Shown piece after piece: positions 31,208-40,265 of a DNA stretch of 64,000 nt. Position 1 is the first letter of the stretch. The number at the start of each line of letters is the position of its first letter. Position numbers and translations under genes: made by a program. Location of the stretch: the NCBI RefSeq assembly GCF_004000275.1, contig NZ_RCIP01000002.1, positions 186,283-250,282 of the forward strand. Reading direction: 5' to 3'. The notes beneath the pieces were generated by a model, which saw only the letters and a list, made by a program, of their open reading frames with translations, was not told the origin of the DNA and made no database searches. Origin of the DNA: Saccharospirillum alexandrii (GTDB lineage: Bacteria; Pseudomonadota; Gammaproteobacteria; Pseudomonadales; Natronospirillaceae).

Positions 31208-32272
31208 ATGAAAATAAAAGCGTTATCCCTGCTTACCCTAACTGCTGCTATTGGCTCGGTTCAGGCTGAAAATCTGAAATCTGCTAACTGGGTGCTGCTG
31301 CCCGCCATTGGCTCAAGCCCTGAAACCGGCTTTCAATACGGTGCCTATGTGATGCGCCAGTTTGAACAAGTGAGCCTGAACCAGCCTCAGGACCGTCTGG
31401 AACTGTTGCTGCAAGGCACCGCCAAAGGCCAGTTCCAGGCTTATATCTGGCCCGATTTTTATGTGTCCGGTGGCGACTGGAACCTGTATGGCACCCTGGG
31501 CGGCAAATACTGGCCAACGCCCTATTACGAGCAGGGTAACGATACCGGTTTCGACGATGACGAGGAGATCTATGACCTCACCACCATCGAAACCGAGTTC
31601 GGCGCAGCCTATCGGGTGACACCCACATTGCGAGTCGGCGGCCTTGTGTTCGCCGACAATGAATCGATAGAAGACGATGCCAGCGACCCGCTACTGAGCA
31701 GCGACCAGCGCGGATTTGAAGGCGGCTTTTACAGTGGTCTCGGGCTGACGGCGCGCTGGGATACCCGCAACGACAGAGACTGGCCGACGGCAGGCTCACA
31801 AGCGAGCTTCACCGGCCGCCAGTATTTCGAATTCCTGGGCAGTGACGACAATTTCGGTACCATAGAAACCGATGTCGGCCATTACATTGCCCTGGGGGAT
31901 GACGTCATCGCGCTGGGTGCCAATTACGATTTCGGTTGCGAAACCACGCCTTTCAGCCGCCTGCCTCGCCCGGCGGGTGCACGCACCCTGCGCGGTGCCG
32001 ATGGCAATCTCTGGGTCGATCATCACCTACTTGGCCTGCAATCGGAATACCGGATGACACTCTCCCAGCGCTGGGCGGTGACCGGTTTTCTCGATACCGC
32101 CCAGGTGGCCAGTGAATTAAGCGAGTTCGGTGCAGACCGTTTCCACACCAGTGTCGGCGGCGGCATTCGTTATTCCACCATTGCCGATTCCCGCTTCAAC
32201 ATTCGCGCCGATTTTGGCCTGGTCGACATGGAAAGCTTTGGGTTTGCGATCAGTGTGGGTGAAGCGTTTTAA
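31208..32272 (+). CDS. Outer-membrane beta-barrel protein, surface-antigen D15 (BamA/TamA) superfamily-like
   Basis: The N-terminus MKIKALSLLTLTAAIGSVQA is a signal peptide, and the ATG at 31208 starts it; the longer open frame upstream is non-coding. The 354-residue protein is made of alternating amphipathic strands (FQAYIWPDFYVSGGDWNLYG; SQASFTGRQYFEFLG). It contains DTRNDRDWPTAGSQ, typical of D15-like barrels, and PAGARTLRGADGNLW, which resembles the conserved (V/I)RG(F/Y) lid-lock strand. It ends in phenylalanine, as outer-membrane barrels do. There are no POTRA domains, so it is a barrel-only relative of unknown cargo. Its stop overlaps the ATG of the next gene by one base. Confidence 0.82.
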   Translation: MKIKALSLLTLTAAIGSVQAENLKSANWVLLPAIGSSPETGFQYGAYVMRQFEQVSLNQPQDRLELLLQGTAKGQFQAYIWPDFYVSGGDWNLYGTLGGKYWPTPYYEQGNDTGFDDDEEIYDLTTIETEFGAAYRVTPTLRVGGLVFADNESIEDDASDPLLSSDQRGFEGGFYSGLGLTARWDTRNDRDWPTAGSQASFTGRQYFEFLGSDDNFGTIETDVGHYIALGDDVIALGANYDFGCETTPFSRLPRPAGARTLRGADGNLWVDHHLLGLQSEYRMTLSQRWAVTGFLDTAQVASELSEFGADRFHTSVGGGIRYSTIADSRFNIRADFGLVDMESFGFAISVGEAF

Positions 32273-33171
32273 TGCCGAACCCACGCACCGACCGGTTCCA
32301 CATTCCACGCGCCACGGAACCACGGGACCGGTTACCCGAAGAAGCACCGCCAGAGCCACTGGCAAACTGGCGACTGGCGCTGAATGACGTCATTTTCGGT
32401 GCCGAATCGAAGGCCGGCAAGCTGTTCGATGTGGTGCTGATTCTAGCGATCATTATCAGCGTTCTTGCGGTGATGCTCGAAACCGTGGGAGCTGTAGTAG
32501 TGCACTACCGTCCCCTGCTCATCGGCATCGAGTGGGGTTTCACGCTATTGTTCACGATCGAGTACGGCCTGCGACTGGTCAGCGTGCGCCACCCGATGAA
32601 ATACGCGACCAGTTTCTATGGCATTGTCGATTTGCTGTCGATCATTCCAACTTATCTGAGCTTACTGATACCAGGCGCCAATACCTTGCTGGTGATTCGC
32701 ATCCTGCGAATACTGCGGGTGTTCAGGGTGCTAAAACTGATTCACTATATCAGTGAAGCTGAAATGCTGATGCAGGCTTTACGGGCAGGGAAACGCAAGA
32801 TACTGGTGTTTCTCTACAGTGTTGTCACCATGGTCGTGGTGTTCGGTGCGTTCATGTACCTGATCGAAGGGCCGGAAGCCGGGTTTACGTCCATTCCCAA
32901 GAGCATCTACTGGGCGATTGTAACGCTCACCACCGTCGGCTATGGCGACATAACCCCAGTCACGCCGATCGGCCAATTTCTATCTACCGCCGTTATGATT
33001 ATCGGCTACGCCATCATCGCCGTACCCACGGGCATCTACACCGCAGAACTCGCCACGCAACTGCGTGTCCAACGCGACAATCGCAGTTGCCCGGGCTGCG
33101 GAAAAACCGGCCACGAAGCCGATGCGGAATTTTGTCGGTTTTGCGGGGAAGAGATGGTGGACAAAGAGTAA
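32272..33171 (+). CDS. Voltage-gated potassium channel with C-terminal zinc ribbon
   Basis: Six membrane helices. S4 is rich in arginine every third residue (VIRILRILRVFRVLKLIHY). The pore has the selectivity filter TLTTVGYGDITP near residues 218-228. The C-terminus ends in CPGCGKTGHEADAEFCRFCGEEM, a four-cysteine zinc ribbon rather than an RCK/NAD domain. 299 residues. It resembles bacterial Kv channels of the ion_trans family (KvAP-like). Zinc ribbons at this position occur in proteobacterial homologues, and their role as tetramer lock or metal sensor is unknown to me. The ATG overlaps the barrel gene stop (TAATG), so the two are co-translated. Confidence 0.93.
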   Translation: MPNPRTDRFHIPRATEPRDRLPEEAPPEPLANWRLALNDVIFGAESKAGKLFDVVLILAIIISVLAVMLETVGAVVVHYRPLLIGIEWGFTLLFTIEYGLRLVSVRHPMKYATSFYGIVDLLSIIPTYLSLLIPGANTLLVIRILRILRVFRVLKLIHYISEAEMLMQALRAGKRKILVFLYSVVTMVVVFGAFMYLIEGPEAGFTSIPKSIYWAIVTLTTVGYGDITPVTPIGQFLSTAVMIIGYAIIAVPTGIYTAELATQLRVQRDNRSCPGCGKTGHEADAEFCRFCGEEMVDKE

Positions 33172-33228
33172 GGATGACTGGGAGGTTGCCTTTACTGCCC
33201 GTTGAATTGGATTTAGTGGCTTTTGTTC

Positions 33229-33342
33229 GCAAACGACGGCCGGTGGCGTGTGAGTGGGACGCTGCAAGTACTTCCATGTAAGCTCGGCGGTCCGCGTCCA
33301 TGCGGACCAACGCCCACTCACACGCCACCGACCGCCATTTGC
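33229..33342 (-). repeat. REP-like long-arm element, copy 6, divergent core
   Basis: Arms 33229-33258 and 33313-33342 are 30 nt each with 27 identities, and the inner 16 nt pair perfectly. The 54-nt core is unlike copies 1-4 but has its own palindrome GGTCCGC/GCGGACC (33289-33307). It lies between the convergent channel and pobA genes. It is the third core type in the family, with the same arm length. Confidence 0.8.
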
Positions 33343-33366
33343 TAAGTGAGCAGGTTACCTCTTTTT

Positions 33367-34740
<1,374 letters not shown>

Positions 34741-34742
34741 TC

Positions 34743-35615
34743 ATGGCCGAAGCGAAATCCATTCCCGTCTTCAAGCTCTATGGCGAACAAACCGCCTGGC
34801 TGACACCGGATCTGCTGCATTGCGAAGCCATTGCAGACCGCAGCCGCCTGCACGACTGGGTGATCAAACCGCACCGGCACCGGGGCCTGTACCAACTGTT
34901 GTATCTGAATGCGGGTGATGCGGTGCTGCAACAGGATGCCCAGCAATACCACCTGGAAGCAGGCAGCCTGGTGATCGTGCCCGAGATGTCGATTCATGGC
35001 TTTGCGTTCGGGCCCAAGGCCGCGGGCTATGTACTGACGCTGGCGCACCCATTGGTGCACAAGCTGGCGCAGTCATTACCCGAGTTGCATGCGTTTTTCA
35101 GCGAGTTCGTGCGCCATCGTATCTCGGTCTCTCAGCGACGCAGCGACATTGAGCGCTTGTTCGAAATCATCAATCAGGAATACCAGCGCGATGGACTGGG
35201 CCGGCAGGTGTTACTGGAATCGCTGCTCAGCAGCCTGTTCGTCTGGCTGCTGCGTCAGGCCCGACCCCGAGACACACACGACACCCCGGCAACCCAGGAT
35301 CATTTCGGTCGTTTCACCGACCTGATTGAAGCGCACTTCCGGGAACCACGAGGTGTGGCCGACTACGCAAACGACATAGGCATCACCGCCAACCATTTGA
35401 ACTCGATCTGCCGCCAGGCGGTCAACAAACCCGCCCTGGCGCTGATTCACGAACGTCAGATCCTGGAAGCCAAACGGAGGCTGGTTTACAGCGCTCTGAC
35501 CATCAACCAGATAGCCGATGAGCTTGGCTTTTCTGATCCAGCGTATTTTTCAAGATTCTTTAAACGTTTGACAGGCGCAACACCAAAGGGCTTTCGCACT
35601 CAGGCGGGAACATAA
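34743..35615 (+). CDS. pobR: AraC-family regulator of 4-hydroxybenzoate hydroxylase
   Basis: A 290-residue AraC/XylS activator. An N-terminal cupin-like sensing domain (IKPHRHRGLYQLLYLNAGD, then VIVPEMSIHGFAF) is followed by a double helix-turn-helix with VADYANDIGITANHLNSICR and the signature NQIADELGFSDPAYFSRFFK. The PobR assignment rests on family resemblance and the divergent position next to pobA, where such regulators respond to 4-hydroxybenzoate. The stop codon lies inside the outer inverted repeat that surrounds the next repeat element. Confidence 0.93.
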   Translation: MAEAKSIPVFKLYGEQTAWLTPDLLHCEAIADRSRLHDWVIKPHRHRGLYQLLYLNAGDAVLQQDAQQYHLEAGSLVIVPEMSIHGFAFGPKAAGYVLTLAHPLVHKLAQSLPELHAFFSEFVRHRISVSQRRSDIERLFEIINQEYQRDGLGRQVLLESLLSSLFVWLLRQARPRDTHDTPATQDHFGRFTDLIEAHFREPRGVADYANDIGITANHLNSICRQAVNKPALALIHERQILEAKRRLVYSALTINQIADELGFSDPAYFSRFFKRLTGATPKGFRTQAGT

Positions 35616-35814
35616 TTAACTCGAATTTCGGAGTTCGCTAGTAAAGGGTAAGCACCGGGTGCCAGGTAGGGCTATCGAGGGTGGTCCGCAGCATGGATGC
35701 TGCGGTCCAGGCCCCATGGAAGGGTTCACGCCGACCCTCTATAGCCCTACCTGGTGGCCGGTGCGGACGACTGGCAGCAAAGCCGACCGCGAACTCCGAA
35801 ACTCGAGTTAATTA
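35613..35814. repeat. Outer 26-nt inverted repeat enclosing repeat copy 7
   Basis: 35613-35638 and 35789-35814 are inverted copies with one mismatch in 26 (shared parts TAATTAACTCGA and TTTCGGAGTTCGC). They enclose the REP-like element completely and include the stop codons of both facing genes, pobR and the TlpA-like gene. The whole 202-bp intergenic block is thus one nested inverted repeat. Confidence 0.9.
35652..35764 (-). repeat. REP-like long-arm element, copy 7
   Basis: Arms 35652-35681 and 35735-35764 (30 nt each, 26 identities). Mismatches are at arm positions 8-10 and 25. In the minus orientation the core shows GTCGGCGTGAACCC, TTCCATGGGGCCTGG, the palindrome CCGCAGCAT/ATGCTGCGG and GGACCACCC. 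It lies between convergent genes. Confidence 0.9.
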
Positions 35815-36623
35815 TCTGGCAGAATCTTAGCCAACCCCTGGGCCAGGGTCGCGCGGGATAGCTCACCGGCGTGGGTGTCTTGCAGGGTGCCATCGGCATC
35901 ATAAAACAGGGTGGTTGGCAGGCCCCGGCTTTGAATGATTGCCGGTAACTCGGCTCGCAGGTCGTAATAGCTGTGGCGCAGATTCAGGCCCTGCTCGCTC
36001 AGGAATTCCAGCCCCCGGGCCGGGCTCTCAGCCTGGTTGACGAAGATGAAGGTGATGTCCGGGTACTCTTCCTGCGCGGCTTCCAGCACCGGCATCTCCC
36101 GTACACAGGGGCCGCACCAGGTGGCCCAGAGGTTAACCACTCTCGGGCCGCCGGCACCCACGACTGCCAGGTTATGCGGCTCGCCTTGCAAGTCCACCAG
36201 TTCAAGCTCCGGCACATCCACATTGGGGTAACCCACCATCTGTACCCCGCTCCAGATGCCGAGCCAGGCAACCACGCCGGCGCTGACGGCAATGGCCAGA
36301 GGCTTACGCACATCGGCATGGCGCCAATACCAGAACAGGGCCATCAGAATCGTACCGGCCAGACCAAACCAGGGGTCAAAGCCGCCGTCACGAATGTCGA
36401 CCATGCCCAGCCAGTCGTCCCGATAGAACTCGAAATAACGGATGATAAAACCCAGGCGCGCCACAACGACCGTGACCAGGAAAATATCACCCAGCTTCGA
36501 GATCACCGAGCTGCGGGTACGCCGACCCACCAGGCTGCCGACCAGAATCGCGATGCCAAACGCCAGCATCAGCATGATGTAGCCAATGGGCAAACTGAAA
36601 GGGCCGATAATTACAGAAGTCAT
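35808..36623 (-). CDS. Membrane-anchored TlpA-like thiol-disulfide protein with Lgt-like N-terminus
   Basis: Residues 1-125 form four or so membrane helices resembling prolipoprotein diacylglyceryl transferase (ARLGFIIRYFEFYRDDW and RDGGFDPWFGLAG recall GxRLGY and GGMSFHGGLxG), but the catalytic His is missing. Residues 135-271 form a periplasmic thioredoxin/TlpA domain with VNLWATWCGPCVREMPVL and a cis-proline loop GLPTTLFYD. The active site WCGPC predicts a reducing role for exported or cytochrome-type cysteines. The family function is not firmly known. The 271-residue gene stands alone, and its stop lies within an inverted repeat. Confidence 0.88.
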   Translation of the reverse strand: MTSVIIGPFSLPIGYIMLMLAFGIAILVGSLVGRRTRSSVISKLGDIFLVTVVVARLGFIIRYFEFYRDDWLGMVDIRDGGFDPWFGLAGTILMALFWYWRHADVRKPLAIAVSAGVVAWLGIWSGVQMVGYPNVDVPELELVDLQGEPHNLAVVGAGGPRVVNLWATWCGPCVREMPVLEAAQEEYPDITFIFVNQAESPARGLEFLSEQGLNLRHSYYDLRAELPAIIQSRGLPTTLFYDADGTLQDTHAGELSRATLAQGLAKILPDN

Positions 36624-36696
36624 GATGGCGTGAGTGTCCTGTCAGTACTGTTAGTGAGTGAGAGTGACAGGACACTCCCGAAAATTGAGGGGTCTG

Positions 36697-37413
36697 TCAA
36701 TATTCTGCGTTGTGAAACACGTGCTGCACATCGTCCAGAAAGTTCAACATATCCAGCATTTTCTCGAACTGCTCGACGTCGGCCCCTTCAATCGCGGTCG
36801 TCATCTGCGGCACGAACTGGACTTCATCGACCTCGAATTCGATCCCGTCGAACGCACTCTTAAGCGCATCCCGGGTTTTGGCGTATTCGGTGTGGGGGGC
36901 AAATACCGTGATCACGCCGTCTTCGGCTTCGATATCAGACACATCGACATCGGCCTCGGCCAGGGCTTCGAGTACGGCATCCTCGTCCGGTCCGGAGAAG
37001 CTGAAAATCGCATCGTGGTCGAACAAATGGCTGACGGCGCCCGAGGCACCGAGTTTGGCTTTTACTTTGTTGAAACAGGTGCGTACATCGCCATAGGTAC
37101 GGTTCGGGTTATCGGTCAGACAGTCGACGATGATCATGGTGTTACCCGGCCCAAAGCCCTCGTACCGGGCCACCGCGAAGTCTTCACCGCCGCCGCCGGC
37201 GGCTTTGGTAATGGCCTTGTCGATCACGTGCGCTGGCACCTGGTCTTTCTTGGCCCGCTCCAGCAGGGAAGCGAGCGCCAGATTACCGGTGGGCTCGATG
37301 CCACCGGATTTGGCACACATGTAAATTTCACGGCTGTAACGGCTGTAGACTTTGGCTTTCATGTCCGACGTCTTGGCCATGGATTCTTTGCGGTTCTGGT
37401 AGGCTCTGCCCAT
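36697..37413 (-). CDS. YebC/PmpR-family protein, YeeN type
   Basis: The 238 residues have the YeeN-type start [15 protein letters not shown] instead of the MAGHSKWANIKHRK of YebC, plus [19 protein letters not shown] and the Asp/Glu-rich C-terminal domain. The length equals E. coli YeeN. The family comprises DNA-binding regulators (PmpR) and ribosome-linked translation helpers (TACO1, YebC2). The YeeN branch may belong to either. There is no operon partner. The true yebC-ruvC locus would be elsewhere. Confidence 0.93.
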   Translation of the reverse strand: MGRAYQNRKESMAKTSDMKAKVYSRYSREIYMCAKSGGIEPTGNLALASLLERAKKDQVPAHVIDKAITKAAGGGGEDFAVARYEGFGPGNTMIIVDCLTDNPNRTYGDVRTCFNKVKAKLGASGAVSHLFDHDAIFSFSGPDEDAVLEALAEADVDVSDIEAEDGVITVFAPHTEYAKTRDALKSAFDGIEFEVDEVQFVPQMTTAIEGADVEQFEKMLDMLNFLDDVQHVFHNAEY

Positions 37414-37545
37414 GGGATAATACCGGGTTGGTTAATCGATGGACGGCGATTCTAGTCGTATTTGAGGGTTTTCACTAGCCAGAGTGGAAACGGTATCGTG
37501 CAAATCGAACGTCAGCATCGACAACTCTCATTGATTCCGGAAGGG

Positions 37546-37573
37546 CCAGACAGGGATGGGCATCCCTGTCTGG
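37546..37573. terminator. Long hairpin downstream of the chitinase genes
   Basis: CCAGACAGGGAT and ATCCCTGTCTGG form a perfect 12-bp stem with loop GGGC, 25 nt past the first chitinase stop. There is no T-tract, so it may stabilise or end the chitinase mRNA. Confidence 0.55.
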
Positions 37574-37598
37574 ACAGAGGCCTAGAAGTCTTGGCCCG

Positions 37599-40181
37599 CT
37601 AATCCGAAGCGGGTGTAACGACGGGCAATTCCGGGTGTTCTTGCGCCAGGCCGTACTCGTTACCACCGAGATGCAGGCGGTACCCGGCGGGCCCGGCGAC
37701 CGGCAGGTAGTAGTTCAGTTTAATGTCGACAGCTTCACCAGGGGCCAGCGCCTGCCAGGCTGGCAAGCTGAAACCGACACGGTGAAAGGTTGCGTCCAAC
37801 CCGCCGATGTTATTGCCGGCGGCGTTACTGCCATCTTCAAGTACCGTCAGACCGGCGCCACTCTGGTCGGAGATGGTGCTTGAGGTCGAGGTCGGCATGT
37901 TGAAGCTGACGTCGGTGCCGCCAGGGATTTCGACATCAGTGCGGTTGGTCAGCGTCAGTGTCGGGTTGATCGGGTAGTTGTTATCGCCCACTTTAAAGCC
38001 ACTGATCTCAACGGTAACGTTGATGGCCTCGCTCGGGGGTGCCAGGTTACCGGCCTGTTCGGTGTCGTAACCATCGGCACCGGCGAAGGCGTTGTAGGCG
38101 ATGTCCGTCAGGGTCGTGCCCATGTAGTACTCGCCGTTATCGCCCCGCTGCGGATGCCAGCCGTAGTCGCCCGCTAGCTCCCAGAACATGATGCCGCCAA
38201 TGCCCTGATCGATAACGTACTGCACCTTGGCGTTCATGGATTGATCGTCTTCGGTACTGAGAAAGACCCGAGTATCCGGATTCCATAACCAGGGGGCTTC
38301 GGCCAGGCTATCGTAGTGGCGCTCATAGGTGCCGCTCAGGTTCATCTGCGGATCAAACCCGTAATCACTGACGTAACGGCCAACGATGCCTGCATCCAGG
38401 TTTTTGGCGTGCCACATGGGGTTGGAGCCGGCCCCCAGTTCGTTGCCCTGTTCGTCTTTGTCGTGCCAGAGGTTATCGATGCCGGTCGCGCCATAACCGC
38501 AGGGGCTATTGACGCCCGTACCGGTCGGGCAGCCGGCCTGGTCAGGCAGTTCGGCCGTGCCCCACAAGCCATGGGTGCCACCCTGAACGTTCTGAAAGCC
38601 CCGGGTGTAATAGGGAACGCCAATGTTGATGCGCCCGGCACTCATGGCACCCCGAAAATACGCCACCGCCCAGTCGGTATTGAGGTAGCCAATGCCACCA
38701 TACTGTGCGGTGCCATAAACGTTGGCGGCGGCCAGTTCTGCGTCTTCACCGGTGTCGTACAGTGCGGCATTGTGACCAACGTATTCGTTCCAGGCACCGT
38801 GCAGGTCGTAGGTCATGATGTTGACGTAATCGAGGTAGGGGGTGACGTCGAAGTCTTCCATACCGCGCAGCAGATAGCCTGAGCTGGGGGCGGCAATGGT
38901 CAGCAGGTAATGCTGGCCGTCTTCAGCGCTCGCCTGGTCCAGTTTTTCCCGCAGTGTTTTCATCAACACCTGATAGGAGCTCCACAAATCACCACGCAGT
39001 CTATCGGCGTAATCAAAATCCAGCGGGTTGCCGGCACCACTCATGGAGGTTGGGTATTCGTAGTCGATGTCGACACCGTCGAAACCATAGGTGCGGATAA
39101 AATCGACCGCTGAGTTGGCGAAGGTTTCAATGCCTGCGTAGTTGACACTGCCGTCGGCGTTGGTGGTCATGGTGTAGAAACCGCCGTTGTCGACGCGCTG
39201 ACCGGTGCTGTCGAAATACCCACCGGTTTCGGCCCAGCCGCCAACCGAAATCAGCGTTTTAACGTGCGGGTACTGTGCCTTGTATTGATTCAGCAAGTTG
39301 AAGTGACCCTGGTAGCCCAGGCTCGGGTCCATCTCCGCGCCCGAAACATTGGGCCAGGTCAGGCCGGTGGCCGGGTTGCCCGGGTCGCTGGTGTCACCAA
39401 CCGACAGTTCGTTCTGGTCGTTGATGTGTGCGAAGGCGTAATTGATGTGAGTAAGCTTCTGCCAGGGAATGTCACTGGCCAGGTAGGCTGGCTGGCCGTT
39501 CTTGCCCGTGCGCCAGGAGGTGAAGTAACCGATTATCCGACGCTGGTGCGTGTCGCCCAGCGCTTCGCGGCCGCTGTCATCATAGACCGTGCAATAAGGC
39601 ACTTCGACGCCCGCCGTCTGGTGCAGACCTTCAGGCCGGCAACCACGGGCTATCGGGTCTTCACCGATGCTGAGCCTGACCGCTGTGCTGTCGGTCGTGG
39701 CGCCGGCGTCGTCGGTGGCACGGGCAAAAACACTAACGGTGCCCGCTTCGGCGACCCAGTCGAACCGATAAGGGTCACTGGTATCAATACCGATAGGTGT
39801 GCCGTCGACAAAGAATTCCACGCCGGTAACAACACCATCACTGTCGCTCGCCTCTGCGGTAAAATTAACGGTATCGCCAGGCTGAATATCGTCACTGGCT
39901 GCAGGGCTCGTCAGGCTGACACTGGGTGGCTGATTCTGGCCGGTGGTTTCACAGCTGCCCAGCACCGTCCATTCCTGGTACTGATCGCTGTGGTCGGCCG
40001 GGTTCTGGTTTTGCGTCCACCAGTTGGCTTGATAGGCGATGTCATCATAGTGCACCTGGTCTCCGCCACTGAAGGCCGTGGTGGCATCCCAGTCGGGCAG
40101 GCCGCTGCAGTCGTAAGCCGCTGCCGAGCCAGCCAGCACCAGGCCGCCCAGCCACGCGCTCAGGGTAAGGTGAGTTTTCAT
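37599..40181 (-). CDS. Secreted multidomain chitinase, GH18 with CBM5/12 and ChiC-like C-terminus
   Basis: An extracellular endo- or exochitinase of 860 residues. The order is signal peptide (1-22, ending AGSAAA), a chitin-binding CBM5/12-type module (about 23-77; WDATTAFSGGDQVHYDDIAY), an Ig-like domain (about 84-172; VTGVEFFVDGTPIG) and the GH18 barrel (about 212-690). The catalytic motif DGVDIDYEYP lies near residue 365, with INYAFAHIND earlier and GGIMFWELAGDYG late. Last is a C-terminal beta-domain (about 715-840; VTVEISGFKVGDNNYPINP), like the ChiC domain of Vibrio and Alteromonas chitinases. It lies 84 nt behind the second chitinase on the same strand. Confidence 0.95.
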   Translation of the reverse strand: MKTHLTLSAWLGGLVLAGSAAAYDCSGLPDWDATTAFSGGDQVHYDDIAYQANWWTQNQNPADHSDQYQEWTVLGSCETTGQNQPPSVSLTSPAASDDIQPGDTVNFTAEASDSDGVVTGVEFFVDGTPIGIDTSDPYRFDWVAEAGTVSVFARATDDAGATTDSTAVRLSIGEDPIARGCRPEGLHQTAGVEVPYCTVYDDSGREALGDTHQRRIIGYFTSWRTGKNGQPAYLASDIPWQKLTHINYAFAHINDQNELSVGDTSDPGNPATGLTWPNVSGAEMDPSLGYQGHFNLLNQYKAQYPHVKTLISVGGWAETGGYFDSTGQRVDNGGFYTMTTNADGSVNYAGIETFANSAVDFIRTYGFDGVDIDYEYPTSMSGAGNPLDFDYADRLRGDLWSSYQVLMKTLREKLDQASAEDGQHYLLTIAAPSSGYLLRGMEDFDVTPYLDYVNIMTYDLHGAWNEYVGHNAALYDTGEDAELAAANVYGTAQYGGIGYLNTDWAVAYFRGAMSAGRINIGVPYYTRGFQNVQGGTHGLWGTAELPDQAGCPTGTGVNSPCGYGATGIDNLWHDKDEQGNELGAGSNPMWHAKNLDAGIVGRYVSDYGFDPQMNLSGTYERHYDSLAEAPWLWNPDTRVFLSTEDDQSMNAKVQYVIDQGIGGIMFWELAGDYGWHPQRGDNGEYYMGTTLTDIAYNAFAGADGYDTEQAGNLAPPSEAINVTVEISGFKVGDNNYPINPTLTLTNRTDVEIPGGTDVSFNMPTSTSSTISDQSGAGLTVLEDGSNAAGNNIGGLDATFHRVGFSLPAWQALAPGEAVDIKLNYYLPVAGPAGYRLHLGGNEYGLAQEHPELPVVTPASD

Positions 40182-40265
40182 GAGTGATCCATTTGCCGTT
40201 GTTTGGTGAAAAAGAAGTGGAAGCCCTCACCATGGCGGCAAGGGCTTCAGGAAGCGTGAAAGAGG

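Noticed and set aside
39264-40187. Long open frame of 307 codons on the plus strand inside the first chitinase
   Set aside because: Antisense shadow of the chitinase. Its protein has no domain and the chitinase frame is strongly supported.
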